64,000 nt of DNA from assembly GCF_001659705.1 (NCBI RefSeq), contig NZ_CP015971.1, positions 1,302,001 through 1,366,000 of the forward strand, read 5' to 3'. This stretch comes from Arachidicoccus sp. BS20. Lineage in GTDB: Bacteria; Bacteroidota; Bacteroidia; Chitinophagales; Chitinophagaceae. Below the pieces are notes generated by a model. That model was given only the letters and a program-made list of their open reading frames with translations. It did not search any database and was not told the DNA's origin. Position numbers and translations under genes: made by a program. Shown here one piece after another: positions 17,401 through 24,787 of the stretch (position 1 is its first letter; each line of letters opens with the position of its first letter).

Positions 17401-17633
17401 GTTTGGTATCCAACGTAAGAAATGGTCAATGTTTCAGGAAGTTGAGGAATTGCTATCTGAAAGCCTTCGCTGCTGCTTATGGCGGTGTTTTTGCCGTCGG
17501 CTCTTTGGATGGTGGCGCCGATAATAGCGGCTCCGTTTTTACCGGTTACTTTTCCTTTGATGATACTATTTTGTGCATACGAATATTGTAGGCATAACAT
17601 GGTAAGAATGACAGTTATAAATTTCTGTTTCAT
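14409..17633 (-). CDS. SusC/RagA-family TonB-linked outer membrane protein
   Basis: The 1074-residue protein starts at ATG 17633 and has a signal peptide (residues 1-20, ending SYAQ). A carboxypeptidase-regulatory-like domain follows at about 25-105 (GKVTGKNGAAIIGATI), then a plug domain with GITIRGLSTINGPLDPLIVV and VTVLKDAAATSIWGARAGNG, then a 22-strand-type barrel ending YTVGLRTNF. It imports or handles a substrate together with the adjacent SusD protein. The TlpA gene lies seven bases upstream, so all three form one leftward operon. No STN signalling domain is present, so it is unlikely to signal to an anti-sigma factor. Confidence 0.95.
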   Translation of the reverse strand: MKQKFITVILTMLCLQYSYAQNSIIKGKVTGKNGAAIIGATIQRADGKNTAISSSEGFQIAIPQLPETLTISYVGYQTKKIKITDASVFLNIVLVEDSSQLEDVAINTGYQKLKPNEVNGSYVVIDNKTLNQQSSLDILSRLNGVTSSLLVNVGKSNPNPQNGTGITIRGLSTINGPLDPLIVVDNFIFSGDISTINPNDVESVTVLKDAAATSIWGARAGNGVIVITTKKGNFNQKTKIDFNSNITFTGKPDLFYRPQISSSDYIDMEQFLYNQGFYNSLLTNKGQPAIPPAVLVFQEKQNGLISAEDSAAQINAMKQNDNRSQYMKYYEREGVTQQYALNLRGGSNNIAWLVSGDYDKSIGNQKNEYNRMNLRFENTYRPIKNMSINAGVYYTYTTSKDGLPSYSNVTTLNGNLYVPYLNIAGPNGESIAVPYRYNTNYIDTAGAGKLLDWNYYPLDDYKHNVSKTNVEELTAHIGLDYHIVKGLNVSLLYQYQRQNTMSNSVADTASYYTRDLINTYSQLNRATGVVKYIIPLGGILSKSYASLYAYNFRGQLSFDRTFNGKHRINAIAGMEVRNEWTQDASGETFYNYNADPTTFTSSLDFSGTYPNFITGANSHLPSGASLLPETDNRFVSFFSNASYTYKDRYILSGSVRRDGANVFGANTNDRWKPLWSAGLGWEISKEKFYRSNWLPYLRFSATYGVSGNVDLSKTALPIGGTGVNKQTGFVIEKISSINNPDLSWERSYQTNFRVDFASAKNIVRGSLEYYRKRGTNLYAQTPYDYTAWGLNETITANVADMKGQGVDVVLHSENLDRKLKWSTDFLFNYNRAITTEYYGNAATNIAKFIGHGNIIQPIIGKPLYGIAAYKWGGLDAQGNPRGYLDDTLSEDYTAIIHSTLQDTLNRGSYKYIGSASPDYFGSIMNTFAFKGFELSFNIIYKFHYYLFKPSISYTALVNNGIANIDYNKRWQQPGDEHKTNVPSFVYPLNSNREAFYTGSEVNVIKADHIRLQFVNLSYSFALHNPRLPFRNINLYVNAANLGILWRANKDHIDPDAIGGAPNPKVYTVGLRTNF

Positions 17634-17639
17634 GGGCAA

Positions 17640-18257
17640 TTATTTTTTGTTTTGTATTTGAGTGAATAAGTTGGTTTGTTTTTGGGTTGGCTCTTTAAAC
17701 CCGAATGCATCAGAAGGCGCGCGTTCGTCCTTGAGATGCTGCTCATTCTTTTGAATGGACAGCAGCATATTTTTAATAACCTCTGCATTGATGAAATTGT
17801 CGAGCGTTTGCGCCAGCAGGCTGCCGTCGGGTGCAAGCCACGCATAGTGCGGCACGTAGTAATGCCAGAACAATTTCCGCAACAGGTGGTCTTCTGTTAC
17901 AATGGGCGGGGAAAATCCCGAATGATGCTTTTGTTTCCATTGTTGTATGAAAGCAAGGGTCTTATTTAAGCTGTCCGATGTAACGAGGATAAACTGTACA
18001 TTCTTACCGAAAGCCTTTTGCAGCGAATCTTCCAACGGAAACATGGCGATGCATGAACCGCAGTGTATGCCCCAGAAGTCGAGGATAATTAATTTATGCC
18101 CGAAGGAGGATAATGCAGCAGAACTATTTTTATAGTTGATGATGTGGTGCAGCGTAATATCCGGTACGCGCTCGCCTGTGTAAAATGGGCGATTGCTTTG
18201 CGCAATGGCGCTTAGGTACAGGCACAGGAATGCCGGTACGAGTAGTATCGTTTTCAT
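17640..18257 (-). CDS. TlpA-like thioredoxin-fold protein with CGSC active site
   Basis: The 205-residue exported protein has a signal peptide (residues 1-20) and a thioredoxin-fold domain with DFWGIHCGSCIAMFP, giving Cys66 and Cys69. Most relatives have WCxxC. Here the Trp is four residues before the first Cys and His precedes it, so its redox potential may differ. The ATG at 18257 is chosen because it starts directly at the signal peptide; longer frames only read through a repeat. It is the first gene of the TlpA-SusC-SusD operon, and its 5' region carries the structured dispersed element. Confidence 0.85.
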   Translation of the reverse strand: MKTILLVPAFLCLYLSAIAQSNRPFYTGERVPDITLHHIINYKNSSAALSSFGHKLIILDFWGIHCGSCIAMFPLEDSLQKAFGKNVQFILVTSDSLNKTLAFIQQWKQKHHSGFSPPIVTEDHLLRKLFWHYYVPHYAWLAPDGSLLAQTLDNFINAEVIKNMLLSIQKNEQHLKDERAPSDAFGFKEPTQKQTNLFTQIQNKK

Positions 18258-18331
18258 TTTTTGTAATGATTTAATTTTTTTCCTGACGCAAAAGAGACAA
18301 AAGTTCAAGGCTATTATATCCTTTTTCCTTT

Positions 18332-18490
18332 CTTTTCTCTTGACAGAAAAGAAACAAAAGGTCAAGGCTGTATGAAAAAAGCTAAAAATGATTTGCTCGC
18401 CTAAAAACGGATAAACTCGCTACGCTCAAACATATCCGTTTTTTACGGCTGCGCTGCATCATTTTCTTAACGCCTTTTTCATAAGGCCGG
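18332..18490 (+). repeat. Structured dispersed element, copy C
   Basis: This copy shows the clearest compensatory changes. The inner helix is AAAACGGATA with TATCCGTTTT, where copies A and B have AAAATCAAAT with ATTTGATTTT. The outer helix is TATGAAAAA with TTTTTCATA, where B has TATGGAAT with ATTCCATA. The first stem and the CTTGAC...GTCAAG pseudoknot are unchanged. A degenerate fragment of the 5' part (GACAAAAGTTCAAGGCT) lies just to the left at 18273-18314, in the upstream region of the TlpA gene. Confidence 0.75.
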
Positions 18491-18591
18491 GAACGAAGCG
18501 GCTGCGTGCATACATTCTTTGCTTTTTTTCTAAGGCCATTGGTTGAATACCTTTTGCTTTTGATGAAATATTTTGACTGAAATACAAGAAC

Positions 18592-18657
18592 GGCGGGCTT
18601 TGCAGGCAATGCGTTGAAAGTACATGAATTGAAAAACGATTGCCTGCGCTACCCGCC
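18592..18657. repeat. Long inverted repeat / hairpin
   Basis: GGCGGG and GCAGGCAAT on the left pair with ATTGCCTGC and CCCGCC on the right, separated by about 28 bases, forming a two-part stem. No run of T follows on either side that would make it a classical terminator. Overlapping small open frames here have no recognisable content. Confidence 0.6.
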
Positions 18658-18801
18658 AAAAGTTATATGGGATTTTTTGGCTTGCAGGCGAATAATATTT
18701 TTATGGAGACACACATTGACAAGCATTCGATGCCATGCAGCAGGGCTGCCTGCACATGGCTTAGTACAAAAAGCTTATGTTTTATATATAGCAAATACAA
18801 C

Positions 18802-18996
18802 ATCCAAGGTTTTGGATGAGCCTTTGGTAAGTGAGCAAACGCAACAAGCAACTACACCGCAACAGAAAGGCGTGAGACTCAACTTACTGACTTGAGGCCC
18901 TGAGAAGCCCGACAACAATAAGAGAGTACCCACGCCCGGGACGTGAGCATCTTCACTTATTATCTTGTCGTCGTTGAAATTCTCAGGTTTCAAGTC
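18802..18996 (-). ncRNA. Candidate structured non-coding RNA (possibly 6S-like)
   Basis: A long rod-like fold is written into 18889-18996. GACTTG, CCTGAGAA, CGACAA and AATAA on one side pair in order with TTATT, TTGTCG, TTCTCAGG and CAAGTC on the other, around an apical CACG...CGTG hairpin with a CCCGGG loop. Two further helices lie alongside: CATCCAA/TTGGATG (18802-18819) and GCCTTT/AAAGGC (18821-18871). A bulged rod of this size resembles 6S RNA. I cannot confirm the family. Minus strand is favoured by a TAGTTTTG -7-like box (minus strand, 19043-19050). On the plus strand a small hairpin followed by TTTTTT near 19030 could be a terminator, so strand is uncertain. Confidence 0.45.
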
Positions 18997-19193
18997 AAGA
19001 CTCTAAGCGATATGCTTCAATATTTTTTACATGAAGATGTCGCAAAACTAAATTGATTTTCCTTTTTATAAAAAATCAATTTTTACAAAAGTAATATTAT
19101 TTTTTAATAATAGATAATAATTTCATCCTTTTTAGATAATTATTTGATACATTATATTAGGATTGCCATAAATCATTATTGGAACTTTGTTTA

Positions 19194-19577
19194 ATGGCAG
19201 TTATAATAGGAGAAAAGATAAAACAATTTGCAGAAGATAAGGGGTTAACTCAAAAGCAATTCGGCGCTTTAATAAATCGTCACGAGAAAACTGTCGCAAA
19301 TATTTATAAAAGAAAAACAATTGATACAGAACTTTTATTGTCGATTTGTAAAGCGACTAATCATGACTTTTTTAACTATTACTATCAAATAGAGCCATTA
19401 AAGACTTTTAGAAAAAATGAATTGGCTGAATTAAAAAAAGAAATAGAAGTATTAAAGAATCAACTGGCTCAAAAAGAAAACCAAGTTTCTGCACAAGCTG
19501 AAAATATTAGAAATCAAAATGATGCAATAAGACTATTAAAAGAAAAAGAAAAATTTCTTTCCAATAAGAAGAAATAA
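19194..19577 (+). CDS. Small Xre-like DNA-binding protein with C-terminal coiled coil
   Basis: The 127-residue product from ATG 19194 has an N-terminal helix-turn-helix of the Cro/CI type (residues 5-60: IGEKIKQFAEDKGLTQKQFG, then RHEKTVANIYKRKTIDTELL). A long heptad-rich coiled coil covers about 75-120 (ELKKEIEVLKNQLAQKENQV). Such proteins are common single-gene regulators in Bacteroidota. It converges with the HEPN-like gene at 19684-20343, with an AT-rich gap of about 100 bases between them. Its target is not visible. Confidence 0.8.
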   Translation: MAVIIGEKIKQFAEDKGLTQKQFGALINRHEKTVANIYKRKTIDTELLLSICKATNHDFFNYYYQIEPLKTFRKNELAELKKEIEVLKNQLAQKENQVSAQAENIRNQNDAIRLLKEKEKFLSNKKK

Positions 19578-19683
19578 TATAGAAACAAATCAATCGTGTT
19601 GAATATTAAAATCCTGAATTTGCTCTCGAAAGAGGGCTTTTTTTATTGAGAGGAAAAAATATTTTCATATTCTTAAATGTTCC

Positions 19684-20343
19684 CTACTCAAGATGCTTTG
19701 TTGTTAAAAAATTATTTGAGTTAATTTTAAGTATCTCATTAATATTTAATTGTCTCCAAAATTCAACAAGATGCGGGCTTAGGGAATTATTATTGAATTT
19801 TTTATCTATATCATTTAAGAAATTAAAGTAAAAACTTATTCCTCGCAAACCAACATCTATCGGGTCATTTCCATTATTTAGTATTTTGCCCAAGTAAAAT
19901 TTTGGAGGATTGTAATATATACCAATGTCTTGTATGGCATTTAATTTGAGTTTAGCCTTAAATAAAGGTACAATCAATTCTTTGTCTTTCTCTACCGGAG
20001 AGTTGTAAAACACACATTTTGTATAGATGACAGTTTTTTCATCAATTATTGTTTCAGTTAATGGTAAATGTATATTATGTTCGACATAGTTTCTGGAATG
20101 ATACAAATAGCTTAGGAGTTCGTCTTCTTTTCTTTTTTTAGTATAAATTCCTTGATAAGGTTGAAATTTATTCCGGATATCTTTGAAGCCAATTTCAGTT
20201 TTCTTCCAACATAATTCCAAATGAATAAGAAAGTCATCCCAATCCGGATAACTTCCTGGGTATGTTACATCACTTTTTGAAAAATCTTTTAATTTTTTAG
20301 CAGCTATCTTTAATTCTTCAAAACCTCGAGAGATATTAGGCAT
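19684..20343 (-). CDS. Uncharacterised protein with HEPN-like RNYVEH motif
   Basis: A 219-residue soluble protein. Its N-terminal half is helical and contains YHSRNYVEH near residues 80-90, which fits the R-x4-H motif, with Asn after the Arg, of HEPN ribonucleases. The C-terminal half is beta-rich (GIYYNPPKFYLGKILNNG) and not recognised. HEPN proteins are frequent in toxin-antitoxin and anti-phage systems; the assignment here depends on one short motif. The only neighbouring candidate partner is the convergent Xre-like regulator. Confidence 0.55.
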   Translation of the reverse strand: MPNISRGFEELKIAAKKLKDFSKSDVTYPGSYPDWDDFLIHLELCWKKTEIGFKDIRNKFQPYQGIYTKKRKEDELLSYLYHSRNYVEHNIHLPLTETIIDEKTVIYTKCVFYNSPVEKDKELIVPLFKAKLKLNAIQDIGIYYNPPKFYLGKILNNGNDPIDVGLRGISFYFNFLNDIDKKFNNNSLSPHLVEFWRQLNINEILKINSNNFLTTKHLE

Positions 20344-20413
20344 AAAGCAATTATTTCTCCAAACCTACGGAATTATCAGAAAATTATTAATTTGCAACTA
20401 ATATAGTCCTTAT

Positions 20414-21484
20414 ATGAAAAATATATATTTATTTGTTGTAGTAATATTAATACTTTCTTCTTGCCATAAAAATGGGAATATTACACCGCCTCCCCCAAAT
20501 GAAGAAGATACGACCTTATATAAAGTAACTACCATTGCAGATTTGCCGGGTACTGCAACAGGATTGGCTATTGATAGTGCTGGCAATATATTTTGCACAT
20601 GTAAAAGCGCAATATATAAAATTACCGGATCGACTGTAACGCTTTATGCGGGATCGCCCACCGATACAGGATATATTAACGGGGACAGGCTTTCTGCCAA
20701 ATTCGTGGATCCGGTTGGAGTAACTATTGATAAAAATGGGAACTTGTATGTTATTGACGCCTTAAATTGGGTAGGCTATGAAGTTATAAGAAAGATAGAT
20801 GTAAAAGGTATGGTTTCCACGGTTGTATATACACCTAATCTGTATCATGAATATGATGAGTATAATGATACTTTATTGGCTCGTAATGACACGAGTGGCT
20901 TATTATATCAAATAAACGATGCGCAAGTTGTCGGCAATCAATTATTTATTTACACTCTCCATAACAATAGATACCTTGGGTACGCATATATGCCTATCCA
21001 AAATAATTTAGCAATATGCAATATTGATGACAGTTTTCGAATGGTAAAATCATTTGAATTTGATACCTATAATACAGCAAGGGGATTTCGAGTTTCTCAA
21101 GATAACAATTATGTGTATTTGTCTAACGCGTATGGAATATATTCGCTTAATATGTTAACAGGTTCGATTAATCCCACAAATATTTATGATAACAATTTTG
21201 TGGATTTTGAATTAGGTGAGGGCGATACTGTTATTTATAAACCACGAATTGATTACTGTACAATAGATAGGATGTCGATCGCCACGGGGCAGACCTCTAC
21301 AATTGCTGGACAGAAAGATACGTTGCCATTATATATTTCTCATTTATCAAAAGATGGCGTTGGGTTGGATGCTTCATTTAATCATATATGCTACATTAAA
21401 AAGAAAGGCAAATATTTATATATTTCCGAAACTGATGAAGGCGTCGGGACGTCATTCAAGATTAGAAAAATGAGAATACCCTAA
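20414..21484 (+). CDS. NHL-repeat-like lipoprotein
   Basis: A 356-residue lipoprotein with signal and lipobox LSSC (Cys17), followed by a Pro-rich linker (ITPPPPNEEDTT). The body has beta-propeller repeats of the NHL type, for example GLAIDSAGNIF and GVTIDKNGNLYVIDALN, then IRKIDVKGMV. A closing strand ISETDEG...KIRKMRIP is typical of the last blade. It is probably tethered at the cell surface or in the periplasm and binds a ligand rather than catalysing a reaction. It stands alone between unrelated genes. Confidence 0.8.
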   Translation: MKNIYLFVVVILILSSCHKNGNITPPPPNEEDTTLYKVTTIADLPGTATGLAIDSAGNIFCTCKSAIYKITGSTVTLYAGSPTDTGYINGDRLSAKFVDPVGVTIDKNGNLYVIDALNWVGYEVIRKIDVKGMVSTVVYTPNLYHEYDEYNDTLLARNDTSGLLYQINDAQVVGNQLFIYTLHNNRYLGYAYMPIQNNLAICNIDDSFRMVKSFEFDTYNTARGFRVSQDNNYVYLSNAYGIYSLNMLTGSINPTNIYDNNFVDFELGEGDTVIYKPRIDYCTIDRMSIATGQTSTIAGQKDTLPLYISHLSKDGVGLDASFNHICYIKKKGKYLYISETDEGVGTSFKIRKMRIP

Positions 21485-21711
21485 GAGTCCCAAAAGGTCA
21501 GCTTCTTTTTTATGCTGCAACTTTTAAGTTGGGCGTAAGTAACCGGATTTTGCGGGGTTGGGTTTTATTTTATGGAGATCGGTAGAAGCACAAATTACAC
21601 ACTGTAATCAATACAATGTACTAATTTTTAGTCAAATGAGCAACTCTTTTTATAATGCACTACGAGTTTATTATATAAAATTATTTTGAAGAATTGATAT
21701 TTGGCGAAACG

Positions 21712-21766
21712 GAGTTCGGCGCAGCCAATTCCATCTGACCATTAAAAACAATTAAAAAATAAACAG
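21712..21766 (+). promoter_or_regulatory. Orphan copy of the conserved leader element
   Basis: CAGCCAATTCCATCTGACC and an A-rich tail ending AAATAAACAG run directly into ATGAAAATTATATTT at 21767. That is the same arrangement as before ugd at 46193. Here the ATG opens only a 17-codon frame that runs into the end of rfbA on the other strand. It is therefore a leader that has lost its gene, marking a deletion or rearrangement point. The rest of 21485-21779 has no gene. Confidence 0.55.
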
Positions 21767-21779
21767 ATGAAAATTATAT

Positions 21780-22634
21780 TTAGATTCCCACAAGATACTC
21801 CCCGTAACCGCTTTTTTTAAGAGGTTCGGCAAGTTTGATTAATTGTTCTTTATCAATGAATTTCATTCTGAATGCGACTTCTTCGGGCGACCCGATTTTA
21901 AGTCCTTGCCTGTTTTCGATTACCTGTACAAACTGGCTTGCCTGCATCAGCGAATCGTGTGTGCCGGTATCCAGCCAAGCAGTACCGCGGTTTAATACAC
22001 CCACTTTAAGTTTTCCTTGTTGGAGGTAATAATTATTCACATCGGTAATTTCATATTCCCCGCGCGGCGAAGGTTGGATGTTCTTGGCAACTTCCACCAC
22101 GCTGTTGTCATAAAAGTACAATCCCGGAACTGCATAATTGGACTTAGGCTGTTTCGGCTTTTCCTCAATCGACAAAGCATTAAAGTTTTCATCAAATGCC
22201 ACCACGCCGTATCTTTCCGGGTCGTTTACCTGGTAAGCAAATACAACACCGCCATCGGGGTCGTTATTGCTCTGCAACAATTTTGAAAAACCGTTTCCGT
22301 AAAAAATATTATCGCCAAGCACTAAAGCAACTTTATCATTCCCGATAAACTTTTCGCCTAAGACAAAAGCCTGCGCCAGTCCGTTCGGAACTTCCTGGAT
22401 AATATATTCAAACCGGCAACCCCACTGGCTTCCGTCGCCAAGCAAACGAATGAATCCCGGTTGGTCTTCCCGTGTTGTGATAATGAGTATTTCATTGATG
22501 TTTGCCATCATCAACACGGTTAATGGGTAATAAATCATCGGCTTATCGTAAATCGGCATGAGTTGTTTGCTGATGCCCAAAGTAATCGGGTACAATCTTG
22601 TTCCTGAACCGCCTGCGAGAATAATTCCTTTCAT
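21780..22634 (-). CDS. rfbA: Glucose-1-phosphate thymidylyltransferase
   Basis: The 284-residue enzyme makes dTDP-glucose from glucose-1-phosphate and dTTP. The N-terminal nucleotide-binding loop [18 protein letters not shown] is intact, as are [25 protein letters not shown] and the C-terminal [13 protein letters not shown] region. Length is normal for RmlA. It is the last gene of the leftward exopolysaccharide locus. It is separated from rfbC by 210 bases containing a double hairpin repeat, where rfbD often lies in related loci. Confidence 0.97.
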   Translation of the reverse strand: MKGIILAGGSGTRLYPITLGISKQLMPIYDKPMIYYPLTVLMMANINEILIITTREDQPGFIRLLGDGSQWGCRFEYIIQEVPNGLAQAFVLGEKFIGNDKVALVLGDNIFYGNGFSKLLQSNNDPDGGVVFAYQVNDPERYGVVAFDENFNALSIEEKPKQPKSNYAVPGLYFYDNSVVEVAKNIQPSPRGEYEITDVNNYYLQQGKLKVGVLNRGTAWLDTGTHDSLMQASQFVQVIENRQGLKIGSPEEVAFRMKFIDKEQLIKLAEPLKKSGYGEYLVGI

Positions 22635-22723
22635 ATTTTTTGTTTATATTTTCTATTCAATTTTAATTGAACCATTTGACTTTTAATACTGATAACAATT
22701 GTAAATTAATGAACACCTTAGCC

Positions 22724-22793
22724 GTCATTCCCGCGAAGGCGGGAATCTCTTGGCAATTGTTTTTTGAGATGCCGAAACAAGTTCGGCATGACG
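22724..22793. repeat. Double hairpin repeat between rfbA and rfbC
   Basis: Two perfect hairpins lie side by side: ATTCCCGC-GAAG-GCGGGAAT and ATGCCGA-AACAAG-TTCGGCAT. A related second hairpin with different stem bases (ATGCTGA/TTCAGCAT) sits near 12290-12312, so the stem is preserved by paired changes. Repeats of this kind are scattered in intergenic regions of many bacteria. Confidence 0.75.
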
Positions 22794-22844
22794 CTCAAGC
22801 GTGTTCCGATTTTCAAAAATTGTTCAATATTATAAGTCTTAAAA

Positions 22845-23375
22845 CTATAATGTCGGCAACACTTTATCTTTCTCCGAAACCACCACTTTGTCCAATGGGA
22901 TTTTCCAATCGATATTCAACGTAGCATCGTCAAAGCGCAAGCCGCCTTCGGATGCTTTGTTGTAATAATTATCACACTTGTAAGAAAATATTGCTGTTTC
23001 ACTCAGTACCGAAAAACCATGCGCAAAACCCCGTGGAATGTATAACTGCAAATTGTTTTCATCCGTCAGTTCTGCGGAAACCCACTCTCCGTAAGTCGGA
23101 GAATCTTTACGCAAATCAACGGCAACGTCCAATACTTTTCCCTGGATGACACGTACCAGTTTCGCCTGTGCAAATTCTCCTTGCTGAAAATGCAAACCGC
23201 GTATCGTTCCGTAAGTGGAAAATGATTGATTGTCCTGAACAAAAATATTTGTACTGCCCGTGGCTTCTTCAAAAACCTTCTGATTAAAGCTCTCAAAAAA
23301 ATAACCTCTGTCGTCTTTAAACACTTTCGGTTGAAGCAAAAAACACCCTTTGAGTTTAGTTTCTTCTATGTGCAT
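22845..23375 (-). CDS. rfbC: dTDP-4-dehydrorhamnose 3,5-epimerase
   Basis: The 176-residue enzyme epimerises dTDP-4-keto-6-deoxyglucose in L-rhamnose synthesis. The cupin core is clear: GCFLLQPKVFKDDRGYFFES, RGLHFQQGEFAQAKLVRV and IPRGFAHGFSVLSE. The ATG at 23375 overlaps the stop of rfbB by one base, so the two are translationally coupled. Longer upstream frames only overlap rfbB. Confidence 0.95.
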   Translation of the reverse strand: MHIEETKLKGCFLLQPKVFKDDRGYFFESFNQKVFEEATGSTNIFVQDNQSFSTYGTIRGLHFQQGEFAQAKLVRVIQGKVLDVAVDLRKDSPTYGEWVSAELTDENNLQLYIPRGFAHGFSVLSETAIFSYKCDNYYNKASEGGLRFDDATLNIDWKIPLDKVVVSEKDKVLPTL

Positions 23376-24433
23376 TATCTTGTCGCGTATTGATTTTCGT
23401 AATATTTCATATACTCGCCACTGGTTACATTTTCCAGCCATTCTTCGTTTTGCAAATACCAATCGACGGTTTTTTCCAACCCTTCTTCAAACTGCAAGCT
23501 CGGCGTCCAGCCCAATTCCTTTTGCAGCTTTGCAGAATCAATGGCATAGCGTAAATCGTGTCCCGCACGGTCGGTAACATACGTGATGAGTTTTTCCGAT
23601 GTTCCTTCTTCCCTGCCCAATTTTTTGTCCATGATTTTGCAAAGCAAACGAATCAAATCAATATTCTTCCATTCATTATGTCCGCCGATGTTGTATGTAT
23701 CGCCTGCTTTTGCATTGTGAAAAATCACGTCAATCGCTCTTGCATGGTCTTCCACCCAAAGCCAGTCGCGCACGTTTTCGCCTTTGCCGTAAATCGGAAT
23801 CGGCTTGTTGTTTTTAATATTGTTGATAGAAAGCGGAATCAACTTTTCCGGGAAATGATTGGCGCCGTAATTATTGCTGCAATTGGAGATAACGCAATCC
23901 ATTTTATAGGTATCATGATACGCTCTTACGAAATGGTCGGAACTTGCTTTGGACGCGGAATACGGACTGTGCGGGTCGTACTTGGTTGCTTCGGTAAACA
24001 TACCTGTTTCGCCGAGCGCGCCGTAAACTTCGTCGGTCGAAACATGGTAAAAACGATATTTTGAATAATCATCTTTCCACGCTTCGCGCGCAGCGTTTAA
24101 TAAGTTTACAGTTCCGACCACATTGGTCATTACAAACTCCGTAGGATTGGTAATGCTTCTGTCCACGTGGCTTTCCGCCGCAAGATGAATAATTGCATCG
24201 GGCTTTTCCGCTGCAAATAATCCGTTGATGAATGCAGCATCTACAATATCGCCTTTGACAAATGTATAGTTGGGCTTGTGTTCAATATCTCTGAGGTTTT
24301 CGAGATTGCCTGCGTAGGTTAATTTGTCTAAATTAATGATTTGATAATCGGGGTAATTGTTTACAAACCGGCGAACAACGTGCGAACCGATAAAGCCCGC
24401 ACCGCCTGTAATGATGATGGTTTTTGATGACAT
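23375..24433 (-). CDS. rfbB: dTDP-glucose 4,6-dehydratase
   Basis: A 352-residue short-chain dehydrogenase/reductase-type enzyme with the NAD-binding GGAGFIGSHVV at the N-terminus, the STDEVYG motif and the catalytic YSASKASSDH (Tyr-x3-Lys). It converts dTDP-glucose to dTDP-4-keto-6-deoxyglucose. With rfbA and rfbC it covers three of the four steps to dTDP-L-rhamnose. The fourth, rfbD, is not in the window. Confidence 0.97.
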   Translation of the reverse strand: MSSKTIIITGGAGFIGSHVVRRFVNNYPDYQIINLDKLTYAGNLENLRDIEHKPNYTFVKGDIVDAAFINGLFAAEKPDAIIHLAAESHVDRSITNPTEFVMTNVVGTVNLLNAAREAWKDDYSKYRFYHVSTDEVYGALGETGMFTEATKYDPHSPYSASKASSDHFVRAYHDTYKMDCVISNCSNNYGANHFPEKLIPLSINNIKNNKPIPIYGKGENVRDWLWVEDHARAIDVIFHNAKAGDTYNIGGHNEWKNIDLIRLLCKIMDKKLGREEGTSEKLITYVTDRAGHDLRYAIDSAKLQKELGWTPSLQFEEGLEKTVDWYLQNEEWLENVTSGEYMKYYENQYATR

Positions 24434-24787
24434 TGATAAATGAATTTAGGCTCTTTGACAAAGAAAACAAAGAATCTCCACAGATGCATATAATTATCCA
24501 AATATTTTATCAGGGATATAGTATGTCAGTAGATGTTACTGCACATCCTCAAAGAGTTTTGTTTTGCTTGGGTAAAAATACAAGCATTTTTTCACTTATG
24601 AAATAAAAATGTTTCTGCCCTCAAAATTCTCTTTTGTCCCTCAAAAGCTTTCAACTCACTTCCATCGATTTACACAGACAATATACAGAAATGTATAACC
24701 ATTTCCAACTAAAAGTTTCTTCCATTTATTTATGCGAGCTTACTCCAATTCTTAATTCCGAATGTTCATCTAATAGTGTTTGTAACT
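24434..24787. other. Gene-free stretch of 354 bases
   Basis: This AT-rich gap between the pyruvyl transferase and rfbB has short frames on both strands but none with recognisable content, and no strong hairpin. It may hold promoter sequences for the rfbB-rfbC-rfbA group, but I see no clear TAnnTTTG box with spacing. Confidence 0.5.

Noticed and set aside
18775-18993. A 72-codon minus-strand frame with a Cys-rich end (CCGVVACCVCS), considered as a modified-peptide precursor
   Set aside because: It has only a TTG start, no modification enzymes nearby, and coincides with a strongly base-paired region better explained as a structured RNA.
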